Shown here one piece after another: positions 1 through 7,946 of a stretch of 64,000 nucleotides of DNA. The stretch is from Colwellia sp. Arc7-635 (lineage in GTDB: Bacteria; Pseudomonadota; Gammaproteobacteria; Enterobacterales; Alteromonadaceae): positions 682,001 through 746,000 of the forward strand of contig NZ_CP034660.1 in the NCBI RefSeq assembly GCF_003971255.1, read 5' to 3'. Position numbers and translations under genes: made by a program. Each line of letters starts with the position of its first letter. Positions within the stretch are counted from its first letter, which is position 1. The notes below the pieces were generated by a model. That model had not been told where the DNA came from. It did not search any database and saw only the letters and a program-made list of their open reading frames with translations.

Positions 1-138
1 ATGGGCATAAAAATACTCATCGTTTGGGGACTTCTGCTGCTGACTAGCGCAACCAGTTGCCATTTAGTGGCACGACATGAGCGCAGAAGACAGATGATAG
101 AAGCGGATGTAGCTAACACCGACAAGGGAAAAATATAA
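1..138 (+). CDS. MrpG/MnhG-type antiporter subunit, C-terminal fragment (partial)
   Basis: The frame is open from the first base and stops at 136-138, directly before the next start. It encodes a hydrophobic stretch followed by TSATSCHLVARHERRR, which resembles the MnhG/PhaG C-terminal pattern (T-S-P-V-A-A-H-x-[IL]-A-R-A). I therefore read it as the tail of the small MrpG subunit of a multisubunit cation/proton antiporter. The ATG at base 1 is probably internal, and the real start lies upstream of the window. MrpE and MrpF would be expected further upstream. The basic C-terminal tail is slightly unusual. The assignment rests on a short match plus a strong operon context. Confidence 0.6.
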   Translation: MGIKILIVWGLLLLTSATSCHLVARHERRRQMIEADVANTDKGKI

Positions 139-414
139 ATGAGTTTTGATCTATGGATTGATATATTTTTATGCTTTTGTGTTTTAGTTATCGCCAGTTC
201 GATGTTTTTAGTTAAGCAGTCTTTCACTGCTATCGTTTTATTTATCAGTCTTGGCTTGGTTGTTACGCTGTGTTGGATTCAATTAAATGCCATTGATGTG
301 GCAATTGCTGAGGCCGCTATAGGAGCCGGCTTGACCGGAGCGATGTTACTTGCAGCATGGCGGAAGCTCTCAACAGAAAAATCGGCGAAAAAAAGTCATC
401 GAGGTGATCTTTGA
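139..414 (+). CDS. MbhD/DUF4040-type antiporter subunit (MrpA C-terminal-like)
   Basis: This 91-residue protein has three predicted membrane helices and the motif IDVAIAEAAIGAGLTGAMLL, the hallmark of the MbhD (DUF4040) domain. In classical Mrp antiporters that domain sits in the C-terminal part of the large MrpA subunit; in Mbh/Mbs-type complexes it is a separate small protein, as here. The ATG follows the upstream stop codon without a gap, and its own stop overlaps the next start, so the genes are translationally coupled. It probably contributes to the membrane arm that links ion translocation between antiporter modules. The domain assignment is firm; the ion is not visible from sequence. 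Confidence 0.8.
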   Translation: MSFDLWIDIFLCFCVLVIASSMFLVKQSFTAIVLFISLGLVVTLCWIQLNAIDVAIAEAAIGAGLTGAMLLAAWRKLSTEKSAKKSHRGDL

Positions 415-1094
415 AGGCATTTTTGACGAATAATCGTCATATTATCGAAAAAAGCTTAATCACTATTTTCGTTACCATATTCACGGCGTTTTTTATTTAT
501 GCTCTATTTAGCCAGCCAGTACATAACAATGAGGTGCAAGCGCTAGCCGCTACTCAGCTTGATCAGACAGGGGTCACTAATATTGTCACGGCTGTGCTGT
601 TAAATTACCGTGCTTACGATACCTTTATCGAATTTGCGGTTTTTTTATGCGTAGCTATTGCGGTATTACCTTACATTTTAGACACGCCAGTATTGGAATT
701 TAAACTTAAAGAAGAATCACAAATACTGTTAATCGCGAAAGTTTTTATTCCTTTAATTATTGTGATGGCCGGTTATTTACTGTGGATTGGTGCGACGAAA
801 CCTGGTGGCGCTTTCCAAGCTTCTGCTTTGCTCGCCGGCTGTTTGGTTCTACTTTCTTTGGCCAACGTACAAGTGATTGATTTTACTAAGTTACGCTATC
901 GCTTGTTAATGTCGGCAGGATTAATTGCCTTTATAGCCGTGGTGTTACTGCTTTATTTTTCGTCACAATCATTTATCAAATTTCCTGTTGAACTCGCCGG
1001 CGCAAGTATTTTAGCCATCGAGTTTTTTGCGACATTCGCCATCGCGTTGATATTATTTTTGTGTTTTGAATCAATTAACAAAGGTCATGCTTAA
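411..1094 (+). CDS. MnhB-domain antiporter subunit
   Basis: The 227-residue membrane protein carries the MnhB (MrpB) domain in its C-terminal half, including GATKPGGAFQASALLAG, equivalent to the G-G-G-F-Q-x-[GA]-A family motif. The N-terminal part (about residues 10-100) has helices like MbhE, so this looks like an MbhE-MnhB fusion. The start is TTG: a good Shine-Dalgarno (GAGGTGA, 401-407) lies six bases before it, and the start overlaps the preceding stop (TTGA). Its own stop overlaps the next ATG. It would act in the inner membrane as part of the Na+/H+ antiporter. Confidence 0.8.
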   Translation: MKAFLTNNRHIIEKSLITIFVTIFTAFFIYALFSQPVHNNEVQALAATQLDQTGVTNIVTAVLLNYRAYDTFIEFAVFLCVAIAVLPYILDTPVLEFKLKEESQILLIAKVFIPLIIVMAGYLLWIGATKPGGAFQASALLAGCLVLLSLANVQVIDFTKLRYRLLMSAGLIAFIAVVLLLYFSSQSFIKFPVELAGASILAIEFFATFAIALILFLCFESINKGHA

Positions 1095-1453
1095 TGGAGT
1101 TTACACAAACTAATTTATATAGCCTTTGCGCGATTTTATTGTTCGCTATTGGCCTGCTAGGCTTTTTGTTGAACAGTGATTTTATTCGTAAACTCCTGGG
1201 GCTCAATGTTATTGGCATCGCTATTTTTATGTTATTACTTGCTGGTGCTAACATTGATCCAAGTGCGATTGATCCTACTCCTCATGCCATGGTGCTTACG
1301 GGGATTATTGTTGCTGCAGCAGGAACTGCTTTAGGGCTTAACTTAGCCTCTAAAATAGCTAAATTTGCGAGGCTTGTTCAAAAAGAAGAAGCGAGCATGC
1401 CTATTGAGCCAATATCTGACAACGGCTTAAATGAAAGCCAAGGCCAACGTTAG
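1094..1453 (+). CDS. mnhC: MrpC/MnhC (NuoK-like) antiporter subunit
   Basis: This 119-residue protein has three helices in a NuoK-like arrangement. The segment DPTPHAMVLTGIIVAAAGTA is the diagnostic MnhC pattern ([DP]-P-[LV]-[PT]-x-A-[LM]-V-L-T-[AG]-I-V-I). MrpC is homologous to NuoK and sits between the antiporter-like subunits and the MrpA/B end of the complex. The start overlaps the mnhB stop by one base (TAATG), and the C-terminal tail overlaps the start region of the mnhD gene, as is usual in this operon type. Confidence 0.88.
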   Translation: MEFTQTNLYSLCAILLFAIGLLGFLLNSDFIRKLLGLNVIGIAIFMLLLAGANIDPSAIDPTPHAMVLTGIIVAAAGTALGLNLASKIAKFARLVQKEEASMPIEPISDNGLNESQGQR

Positions 1454-2909
1454 CATGATCTCACTTTTTATCACGGTTTTCTCAATACCAGCGTTAATCA
1501 TACTGCCAATGATCATTGCTATCATTTGTTTTGTTGTGAGTAACACCAAGTTAAGCCGCAGCATAAGCATAGTCAGCTCAATACTATTAGTTGTTATTTG
1601 CACGCTACAAGCAGGTTGGGTATTGCAGCAAGCGGCACCTATTGAAATTATTATTGGTGGTTGGCTGCCTCCTCTAGGAATAAAGTTATCGATAAACGCG
1701 TTTAGCGCCATTATGTTACTGATGACTTCAATCATTGGTTTAGCGATAACTTTTTATAGCACCCATTACTTTGAAAATGACGAGAAAGAAATTCGATTTT
1801 GGCCATTATGGTGGTTTTTGATCACGGCCTTAAATGGCATTTTTATCTCGTCAGATATCTTTAATACTTACATTATGCTCGAACTACTGGGCCTTGCTGC
1901 GGTAAGTTTAATTGCCATTCAAGGTACACAGCAAGCGCTACAGGCTTCATTTCAATATCTATTAGTCGGCTTGTTTGGTTCTTTAATGTATTTGCTTGGC
2001 GTCGCGATTATTTATCGCACTTATGGCGTGCTTGATCATCAGCTCGTTGCCGCTGTTGTTGAAAATAATGCCAGTATGCAATTGGCTTTAGCGCTTATTA
2101 CCTTGGGTATGATGATGAAATGCGCGCTATTTCCCTTACATTTTTGGCTACCTTCTGCCCACTCTAATGCTTCAGCGCCAGTCAGTGCGATGTTATCTGC
2201 TTTAGTGGTTAAAGCGGCATTTTTTATCTTGTTTACTTTTTGGTTTGAAATTCTTACCCCCGTAGTAACAACTGCAGCCGTTACCTTTTTGGGGATGTTA
2301 GGAGCAATAGCGGTTATTTATGGTTCGTATCGGGCATTTACATCGCCGCGTTTAAAGCAGCTAATTGCCTACTCCACTATTGCGCAAATTGGTTATTTAT
2401 TTTTAACTTTCCCGTTAATGCTTGTCACGCCTGATTTGGCTCGAACTGCAGTTATTTATTTTATCGTCGCTCATGGTTGTGCCAAGGCTGCGATGTTTTT
2501 AGCTGCTGGTGTTATTCAAAAAACAATGGGCCATGATCAGTTGTCAGAATTAAAAGGCATCGCTACTAAGTTACCGCTTAGTATTTTCGTTTTTGCTATA
2601 ACCAGCGCTAGTTTAATTGGCCTACCGCCAAGTGGTGGTTTCATCGCTAAATGGCTACTGCTTAGTAATGCTGTTGACGCTGGACAATGGTGGTGGGTGG
2701 TAACACTCTTTTTAGGCGGATTATTGGCCAGTGCTTATTTATTTAGAGTGCTAAATTTAGCCTTTACTACGCCAGAGCAGGAAAGTGAAATTGCGCTTCC
2801 TGTCGTCAATGAAAAGAAACTTTTTGGGGCGGTTGGTCTAGCCATTATTACGATTATTATTGGTTTAAATGCCATGTGGCTCACCAATCTAATTACGAGC
2901 AGTTACTGA
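1431..2909 (+). CDS. mnhD: MrpD/MnhD-type proton-translocating antiporter subunit
   Basis: The 492-residue protein has about 14 helices and belongs to the NuoL/M/N-MrpA/D family (proton_antipo_M). The family's key charged residues are present: the TM5 Glu in IMLELLGLAAVSL (about residue 151), the TM7 Lys in MMMKCALFPLHFWLP, the TM8 Lys in SALVVKAAFF, and the TM12 Lys in AHGCAKAAMF. It is therefore probably a functional ion-pumping module. ATG 1431 overlaps the mnhC end. An in-frame ATG at 1455, two bases after the mnhC stop and about 11 bases after AAGG, is an equally plausible start that would shorten the protein by eight residues. Confidence 0.9.
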   Translation: MKAKANVSMISLFITVFSIPALIILPMIIAIICFVVSNTKLSRSISIVSSILLVVICTLQAGWVLQQAAPIEIIIGGWLPPLGIKLSINAFSAIMLLMTSIIGLAITFYSTHYFENDEKEIRFWPLWWFLITALNGIFISSDIFNTYIMLELLGLAAVSLIAIQGTQQALQASFQYLLVGLFGSLMYLLGVAIIYRTYGVLDHQLVAAVVENNASMQLALALITLGMMMKCALFPLHFWLPSAHSNASAPVSAMLSALVVKAAFFILFTFWFEILTPVVTTAAVTFLGMLGAIAVIYGSYRAFTSPRLKQLIAYSTIAQIGYLFLTFPLMLVTPDLARTAVIYFIVAHGCAKAAMFLAAGVIQKTMGHDQLSELKGIATKLPLSIFVFAITSASLIGLPPSGGFIAKWLLLSNAVDAGQWWWVVTLFLGGLLASAYLFRVLNLAFTTPEQESEIALPVVNEKKLFGAVGLAIITIIIGLNAMWLTNLITSSY

Positions 2910-2961
2910 TGATTCAGGTATTAATTATTAACATTTTCAAGCGATTTAAAGGCAGTTCAGT

Positions 2962-5900
2962 ATGTTAAACCAGTGGCTGCCACTTATTATTTTAATTGTT
3001 GCTTTTAGTACCGGCATTTTGATGCTGTTGATCAAGGAAAAAAGCGAAAGACTTAGAACAAGTGTTAATTTAATCAGTGCTGCGGTTAACATTGTTTTGA
3101 TTGGAGTTATGCTATTGGGAGTCTCTCAAGGAGAGGTTTTCGAGACGCGCTTACCGTTATTACCCGATATAAACTTGGTGCTTAAGGCGGATGCACTTTC
3201 CTTAGCCTTCGTCACGCTTTCTGGTGTGTTGTGGTTCTTTACCACGATTTATGCCATAGGTTATTTTAAGCACGGTAAGCATCGAAGTCGCTTTTTTGGT
3301 TTTTTCAGCTTATGTGTTTTTTCAACCTTAGGCGTTGCTTTAGCGGGTAACTTGATTACGTTTTTAATTTTTTATGAGTTACTTACGCTAGCAACCTACC
3401 CATTAATTGTGCATAAAGGTAATGATGCATCGTTAGCATCAGGAAAAATTTATTTACGTTACACCATGATCGGTGGCGCTATTTTGATGATAGCCGTGGT
3501 TTGGTTGAAATCATATGCCGGCGCATTAGATTTTTCAACGCCAGATATTTTGCTTAACCTACCAAATATAGACACCACAGCGCTTAGCATTATTTTTATC
3601 ATGCTGATGATAGGCTTAGGCGTTAAAGCAGCGTTATTTCCGCTGCATGGCTGGTTGCCTCGTGCTATGGCAGCGCCTGCTCCTGTTAGTTCGTTACTGC
3701 ATGCAGTTGCCGTAGTTAAGGCCGGTGCTTTTGGTATTATTCGGGTGGTTTATGATGTTTACGGTGTTGAACTTGCCAATTCATTAGGCTTATTACAAGG
3801 ACTGTTGATACTTGCCAGTATTACCATCATCTATGGCTCGGTCAGAGCCATTTATCAAGATGACATAAAAAAACGTCTTGCTTATTCAACCGTCAGTCAG
3901 GTGTCATATATTACTCTTGGTATTGCACTCGCAGGGCCCATTGCTGCTGTGGGAGCCATTATGCATTTAGTGCATCAAGGACTGATGAAAATCACCATGT
4001 TCTTTTGTGCTGGCTTACTGGCAGAAACACATCATATTTATAAAGTCAGCGAATTAAACGGTATTGCTAAAAAGATGCCAATTACCATGACCGCCTTTAC
4101 TATTGCCATTTTCGGTATGATCGGTATTCCGCCCATCGCTGGCTTTGTGTCAAAGTGGTATCTCGGCGTTGGTGCTATTGAAACCGGTAATGTATGGGTT
4201 ATTGCGATATTAGCGGGTAGTAGCGTCTTAAACGCAATTTACTTTTTACCTTTGGTTTATCGAGCATGGTTTGTTGCTCCCCAAGAAAGCAGCGATGAGG
4301 GTTGTCATGAACAGCCACACAAAGAGATAAAACCAACAAGTAAACTTGAAGCGCATTGGATGATGTTACTGCCACCGGTGGTGACAATAACCTTTGCTAT
4401 ATTGGCGGGATTATTTGCTAATAGTCAATATAGTGCGGTAAGTTGGTCAAAGCTTATTGCCTCGTCAACGTCGATCGGTTTTAGTGAATTGAGTGCTCTC
4501 GTGCAACCGAGCCTTTTAACAATGCAAATGTCGAACTTACTCGTTTGGTGCATCATGCTACCATTTGTTTTAGCCGCACTGATTCGTATTTTTTCTTCGT
4601 TAAAGCAACTCACGTATCTTATGCCGCTTTGTGCTATTCCTGCGATTTATTTAGGCTTACAACCCGAGTATTTATTTCAAAAAATCCCTTTCTTATTTTT
4701 TGGCAGTGAACTTCTTATCGACGAACTCAGCCAAGGCTTTTTATTGTTAGCCGGGGTGTTGTGGTTCCTGGGCTCATTATATGCCTTACTTTATTCGCAT
4801 ATTGGCGAAAATAAACCACAGTTTATGGTGCTATTTTGTATTGCTATGGCGTCTAGTTTTGGTTTAGTGCTTAGTGCTGATATGTTTGGCTTTATTACCT
4901 TTTTCACTTTTATGAGTTTGTCTTCCTATGTCCTTATTATTAGAGGACAAACGACGGAATCTGTAGCCGCTGCAAATGTTTACATAAAATGGGTGATCAT
5001 AGGTGAAGTCGCCATTTTTAGTGCTTTTTGTGTTATCAACTATATGGAGCTATCTCAGCAGGTAGTCGCAGCGCCTTTATTACAATTTATGGGTTTAATG
5101 CTGATTATTGGTTTTGGCATAAAAATAGGCTTGTTGGGTTTTCATTCGTGGTTACCGCTTGCTCATCCTGTTGCTGCGGTACCTGCTAGTGCTTTACTGA
5201 GTGGCTTTATGGTTAAGGCGGGCATGATTGGCTGGCTGAGGTTTTTTCCGTTTCAATCTACCGATGTAGCGACATTTTATCACTTAGGCTTGTTTACTAT
5301 GTGCTTAGGTATTGCCGGAGTATTTTACGCAGCAATAAAGGGCTTAGGTCAAAAAAATCCCAAAGCTGTGTTAGCTTATTCTACGATTAGCCAAATGGGC
5401 ATATTATCTGCCTGTTTCGGCGTTATCTTAGCTTTTCCATCACTAAAAGAGGCCATGACCCTGAGCATTATTTTCTATGCACTGCATCATGGTTTAGCAA
5501 AATCGGCGTTATTTTTATCAGTGGGTGTTGCGCCTTTCTTGAATAAGCAAAGCACGACTAAGCCCTACTTACGCAACATAACTTATTTCATTATGATATT
5601 GCCGGCGTTATCGCTAGTAGGTGCACCTTTTACCAGCGGTTATTTTGCAAAAGCTGAAGTGAAATTACTGCTAAATAATTTACCATATTTGAAATACGCG
5701 ATTGTGATCAGTGCGGTATTTACCGGGTTGCTGATGTGTCGATTTGTCCATATGAGTTATTACAAAGCCCAACAGGTGAGTTCAGAAAAAGTCAGCTCTG
5801 AGTATTGGCTACTAATGGTTTGTGTACTCAACACTGTGTTTGTTATTTTAGCGCCGCTGTATTTGTTGAATCAGCATGACACCATAACCAATATGCTATC

Positions 5901-6243
5901 TATGATGACAACGGGCAGTCTATTTTCAGCATTACTACCTGTCGTACTGGCTATTGCGATTTATAAGGTCATAACCATTTTTAAGCTTACCGAATGGTCA
6001 TTTTCGTTGATCAAATCACCTAAGTGGACAGCAGCAGGGCAGGTCTTATGGACTCGTTTCAAGCTGATGAATATGATAGAAAAGCAAAGTATAGAAAAAT
6101 GGCTATTAATCACTTATATGAAGACTGTTTTTGATAAAAAGTTATCACCGCAAGAAAGTATGCCACTGAACATGCAATCTACTTATGTATCACTGTTATT
6201 GATAAGTGTTTGTGTTTTATTACTGGTAGCGTTTGGTGTTTAG
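2962..6243 (+). CDS. Fused double antiporter-like subunit (two NuoL/M-type modules)
   Basis: The 1093-residue membrane protein is two antiporter modules in tandem. Module 1 (about residues 1-490) has the full set of family residues: E139 in FYELLTLATYPL, K222 in GVKAALFPLHGWLP, the Lys in HAVAVVKAGAFG, and HQGLMKITMFF. Module 2 (about 530-1050) keeps K721 (GIKIGLLGFHSWLP), FMVKAGMIG and HHGLAKSALF. At the TM5 position, however, it has FFTFMSLSSY where relatives have F-W-E-L-M-S-L-S-S, so the conserved Glu is replaced by T649. Single antiporter subunits are usually about 500 residues and MrpA about 770-800. The MbhD and MnhB domains that normally end MrpA are separate genes upstream. The start has an AAGGCAG Shine-Dalgarno and lies 52 bp after mnhD; this is the last gene of the operon. 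Confidence 0.85.
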   Translation: MLNQWLPLIILIVAFSTGILMLLIKEKSERLRTSVNLISAAVNIVLIGVMLLGVSQGEVFETRLPLLPDINLVLKADALSLAFVTLSGVLWFFTTIYAIGYFKHGKHRSRFFGFFSLCVFSTLGVALAGNLITFLIFYELLTLATYPLIVHKGNDASLASGKIYLRYTMIGGAILMIAVVWLKSYAGALDFSTPDILLNLPNIDTTALSIIFIMLMIGLGVKAALFPLHGWLPRAMAAPAPVSSLLHAVAVVKAGAFGIIRVVYDVYGVELANSLGLLQGLLILASITIIYGSVRAIYQDDIKKRLAYSTVSQVSYITLGIALAGPIAAVGAIMHLVHQGLMKITMFFCAGLLAETHHIYKVSELNGIAKKMPITMTAFTIAIFGMIGIPPIAGFVSKWYLGVGAIETGNVWVIAILAGSSVLNAIYFLPLVYRAWFVAPQESSDEGCHEQPHKEIKPTSKLEAHWMMLLPPVVTITFAILAGLFANSQYSAVSWSKLIASSTSIGFSELSALVQPSLLTMQMSNLLVWCIMLPFVLAALIRIFSSLKQLTYLMPLCAIPAIYLGLQPEYLFQKIPFLFFGSELLIDELSQGFLLLAGVLWFLGSLYALLYSHIGENKPQFMVLFCIAMASSFGLVLSADMFGFITFFTFMSLSSYVLIIRGQTTESVAAANVYIKWVIIGEVAIFSAFCVINYMELSQQVVAAPLLQFMGLMLIIGFGIKIGLLGFHSWLPLAHPVAAVPASALLSGFMVKAGMIGWLRFFPFQSTDVATFYHLGLFTMCLGIAGVFYAAIKGLGQKNPKAVLAYSTISQMGILSACFGVILAFPSLKEAMTLSIIFYALHHGLAKSALFLSVGVAPFLNKQSTTKPYLRNITYFIMILPALSLVGAPFTSGYFAKAEVKLLLNNLPYLKYAIVISAVFTGLLMCRFVHMSYYKAQQVSSEKVSSEYWLLMVCVLNTVFVILAPLYLLNQHDTITNMLSMMTTGSLFSALLPVVLAIAIYKVITIFKLTEWSFSLIKSPKWTAAGQVLWTRFKLMNMIEKQSIEKWLLITYMKTVFDKKLSPQESMPLNMQSTYVSLLLISVCVLLLVAFGV

Positions 6244-6309
6244 CAATTAATGATATACAACTAATCGTCTTATCTCGTTGATTTTTTGCAAGTAAATTGA
6301 CTGATAAAT

Positions 6310-6338
6310 AAAAGCCCAGCAAGTGCTGGGCTTTTTTG
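6310..6338. terminator. Bidirectional intrinsic terminator between the antiporter operon and ppaC
   Basis: The stem GCCCAGC/GCTGGGC with an AAGT loop is flanked by A4 on the left and T6 on the right. It sits between two convergent genes, so it can end transcription from both sides. Confidence 0.9.
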
Positions 6339-6376
6339 ATTTTTACTACTGTTAAGCTTATTCTTTATATAAAAGC

Positions 6377-7300
6377 TTAAGCAAAGGTATCTTGTAGTGG
6401 TGGAACTACTTGCTTTTTACGGCTCATAACACCTGGTAACCAAACTTTACCGTCAACTAACGTTATTCCGTAAGCTTTTTCAACAATGCTGATATCATCG
6501 CTTACGACTAATAGCTCAGAGCCTTCCTGCATGATATCGGTTAGCAATAACATCACAGTATGACGATTGCCTTCTTCTTTAACCGCTTGTAAATCAGCGT
6601 GTAAATCAGCTTTCATTTCATCAAATAAAGCTAGGTCGATAACTTCTAATTGGCCGATACCAACAATGTTATCTTTCATGTTGAAATCTTTAAAGTCACG
6701 CAAGACTAATTCACGTATAGGCGTGCCTTGTACTGAAGATTTCACTGTGAACATTTCCATGCCCAAGCCTTTATAATCTTCAATGCCTGCAATTTCAGCT
6801 AATGCTTCAACACATTTAATATCGGCAGTTGTACAAGTTGGTGATTTAAAAATAACGGTGTCTGATAAGATCGCACACATCATAGCGCCAGCGATATTTT
6901 TAGGAATTTCAACACCATGAAAATCGTACATCATTTTAATAATGGTGTTAGTACAGCCAACAGGGCGTACCCAAATTTCTAGTGGCGTTGATGTAGTAAT
7001 GTCACCTAGTTTATGGTGATCAATAATACCTAGTACTGTTGAGTCATCAATATCATCAGGACCTTGAATACGGTCTGAGTGATCAACCACGTAAATACCA
7101 GCCGTGTCAGCAAAGCTCAATTTAAGTTCAGGTTGTTCTAAACCGAACTTGTCTAAAATGAATAACGTTTCTGGTGAAAGTTCACCTAAACGTGCCGGTT
7201 TTACATCTTCACCAATAGTGGTTTTTAAATATGAAAGGGCAATGGCTGAACAAATTGAATCTGAATCAGGTACCTTGTGTCCTACTGCATAAGCTGTCAT
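6377..7300 (-). CDS. ppaC: Manganese-dependent inorganic pyrophosphatase (family II)
   Basis: The 307-residue cytoplasmic enzyme hydrolyses pyrophosphate to two phosphates. The N-terminal DHH domain shows metal-binding motifs GHKVPDSDS (residues 7-15), VVDHSD and IIDHHK. The C-terminal DHHA2 domain ends in SRKKQVVPPLQD, the substrate-binding pattern of this family. The length is typical (about 305-310). In the first motif a Val stands where relatives usually have Asn (GHxNPDxD), but the metal ligands His, Asp and Asp remain. A GGAGAG Shine-Dalgarno lies just upstream of the ATG. It is a single gene convergent with the antiporter operon. Confidence 0.93.
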   Translation of the reverse strand: MTAYAVGHKVPDSDSICSAIALSYLKTTIGEDVKPARLGELSPETLFILDKFGLEQPELKLSFADTAGIYVVDHSDRIQGPDDIDDSTVLGIIDHHKLGDITTSTPLEIWVRPVGCTNTIIKMMYDFHGVEIPKNIAGAMMCAILSDTVIFKSPTCTTADIKCVEALAEIAGIEDYKGLGMEMFTVKSSVQGTPIRELVLRDFKDFNMKDNIVGIGQLEVIDLALFDEMKADLHADLQAVKEEGNRHTVMLLLTDIMQEGSELLVVSDDISIVEKAYGITLVDGKVWLPGVMSRKKQVVPPLQDTFA

Positions 7301-7524
7301 AAACTATTCTCTCCAAGCGCCGTTATCGAGTAACGGTTCTACCGTATAAAGTGTTTTCAAATATGGCGCATATTCTAGCAAAAACATCAGTGGTTCGCCT
7401 AGTAAGCGTTCGTACTCTTTTTATACTGTTTTGATAATAATCATCTTTTTATCGCTAGATGGTAATTAAAATCTCGATGACTAACGCTTTAAGCTTTGAT
7501 TTTATTACGTTAGTATTGTTGTGC

Positions 7525-7836
7525 ATACCCGCTCCACTTCAAAATGCAGATTTCAGTAAGTCGATAATGGGTTAGCACCAAGGCATTGATTGAAGGGTAT
7601 AGTTCTTCTATTATCGAAATCAATAACGCTGGAGATGACCCGTTATCGACTTACCCGCAGGGCGCTATGCTAGAAAATCAGTCCTACGTTGCATACATGG
7701 ATGTATGTACTTAGCTTTTGCCTGGAGCAAAAAAGCTGTGCATACTTGATAAGGGAGTGACCATTATCTGCGTATCGCGCCTTGATCTGAATTCCTAGCT
7801 TAGCGCTGAAACTGCATCTTGAAGTGGAACGGGTAT
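7525..7836 (+). repeat. Palindromic MITE-like element, copy 1 (312 bp, module A only)
   Basis: The element is bounded by imperfect inverted repeats (ATACCCGCTCCACTTCAA at 7525; mirror image ending GGGTAT at 7836) next to TA dinucleotides. Inside are two stems: GTCGATAATGGGTT pairs with GACCCGTTATCGAC, and GCGCTATGCTAG pairs with CTAGCTTAGCGC. Relative to the 264-bp copies it carries one extra block of about 49 bp (7694-7742) next to TGCA, itself hairpin-rich. It lies in the 646-bp space (7301-7946) between divergent ppaC and the S9 peptidase gene. Apart from the promoter regions expected there, I see nothing else in that gap. No protein in it is convincing. Confidence 0.85.
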
Positions 7837-7946
7837 AGCTATGTTAGCTATTGAAATAATACTTATTAAATCAGTTCAATAGCGTATGAATTTTATATTT
7901 TAACAACTGCTGATATGGCAATGGCAGTTTTATTTTTGAGGAAGCT

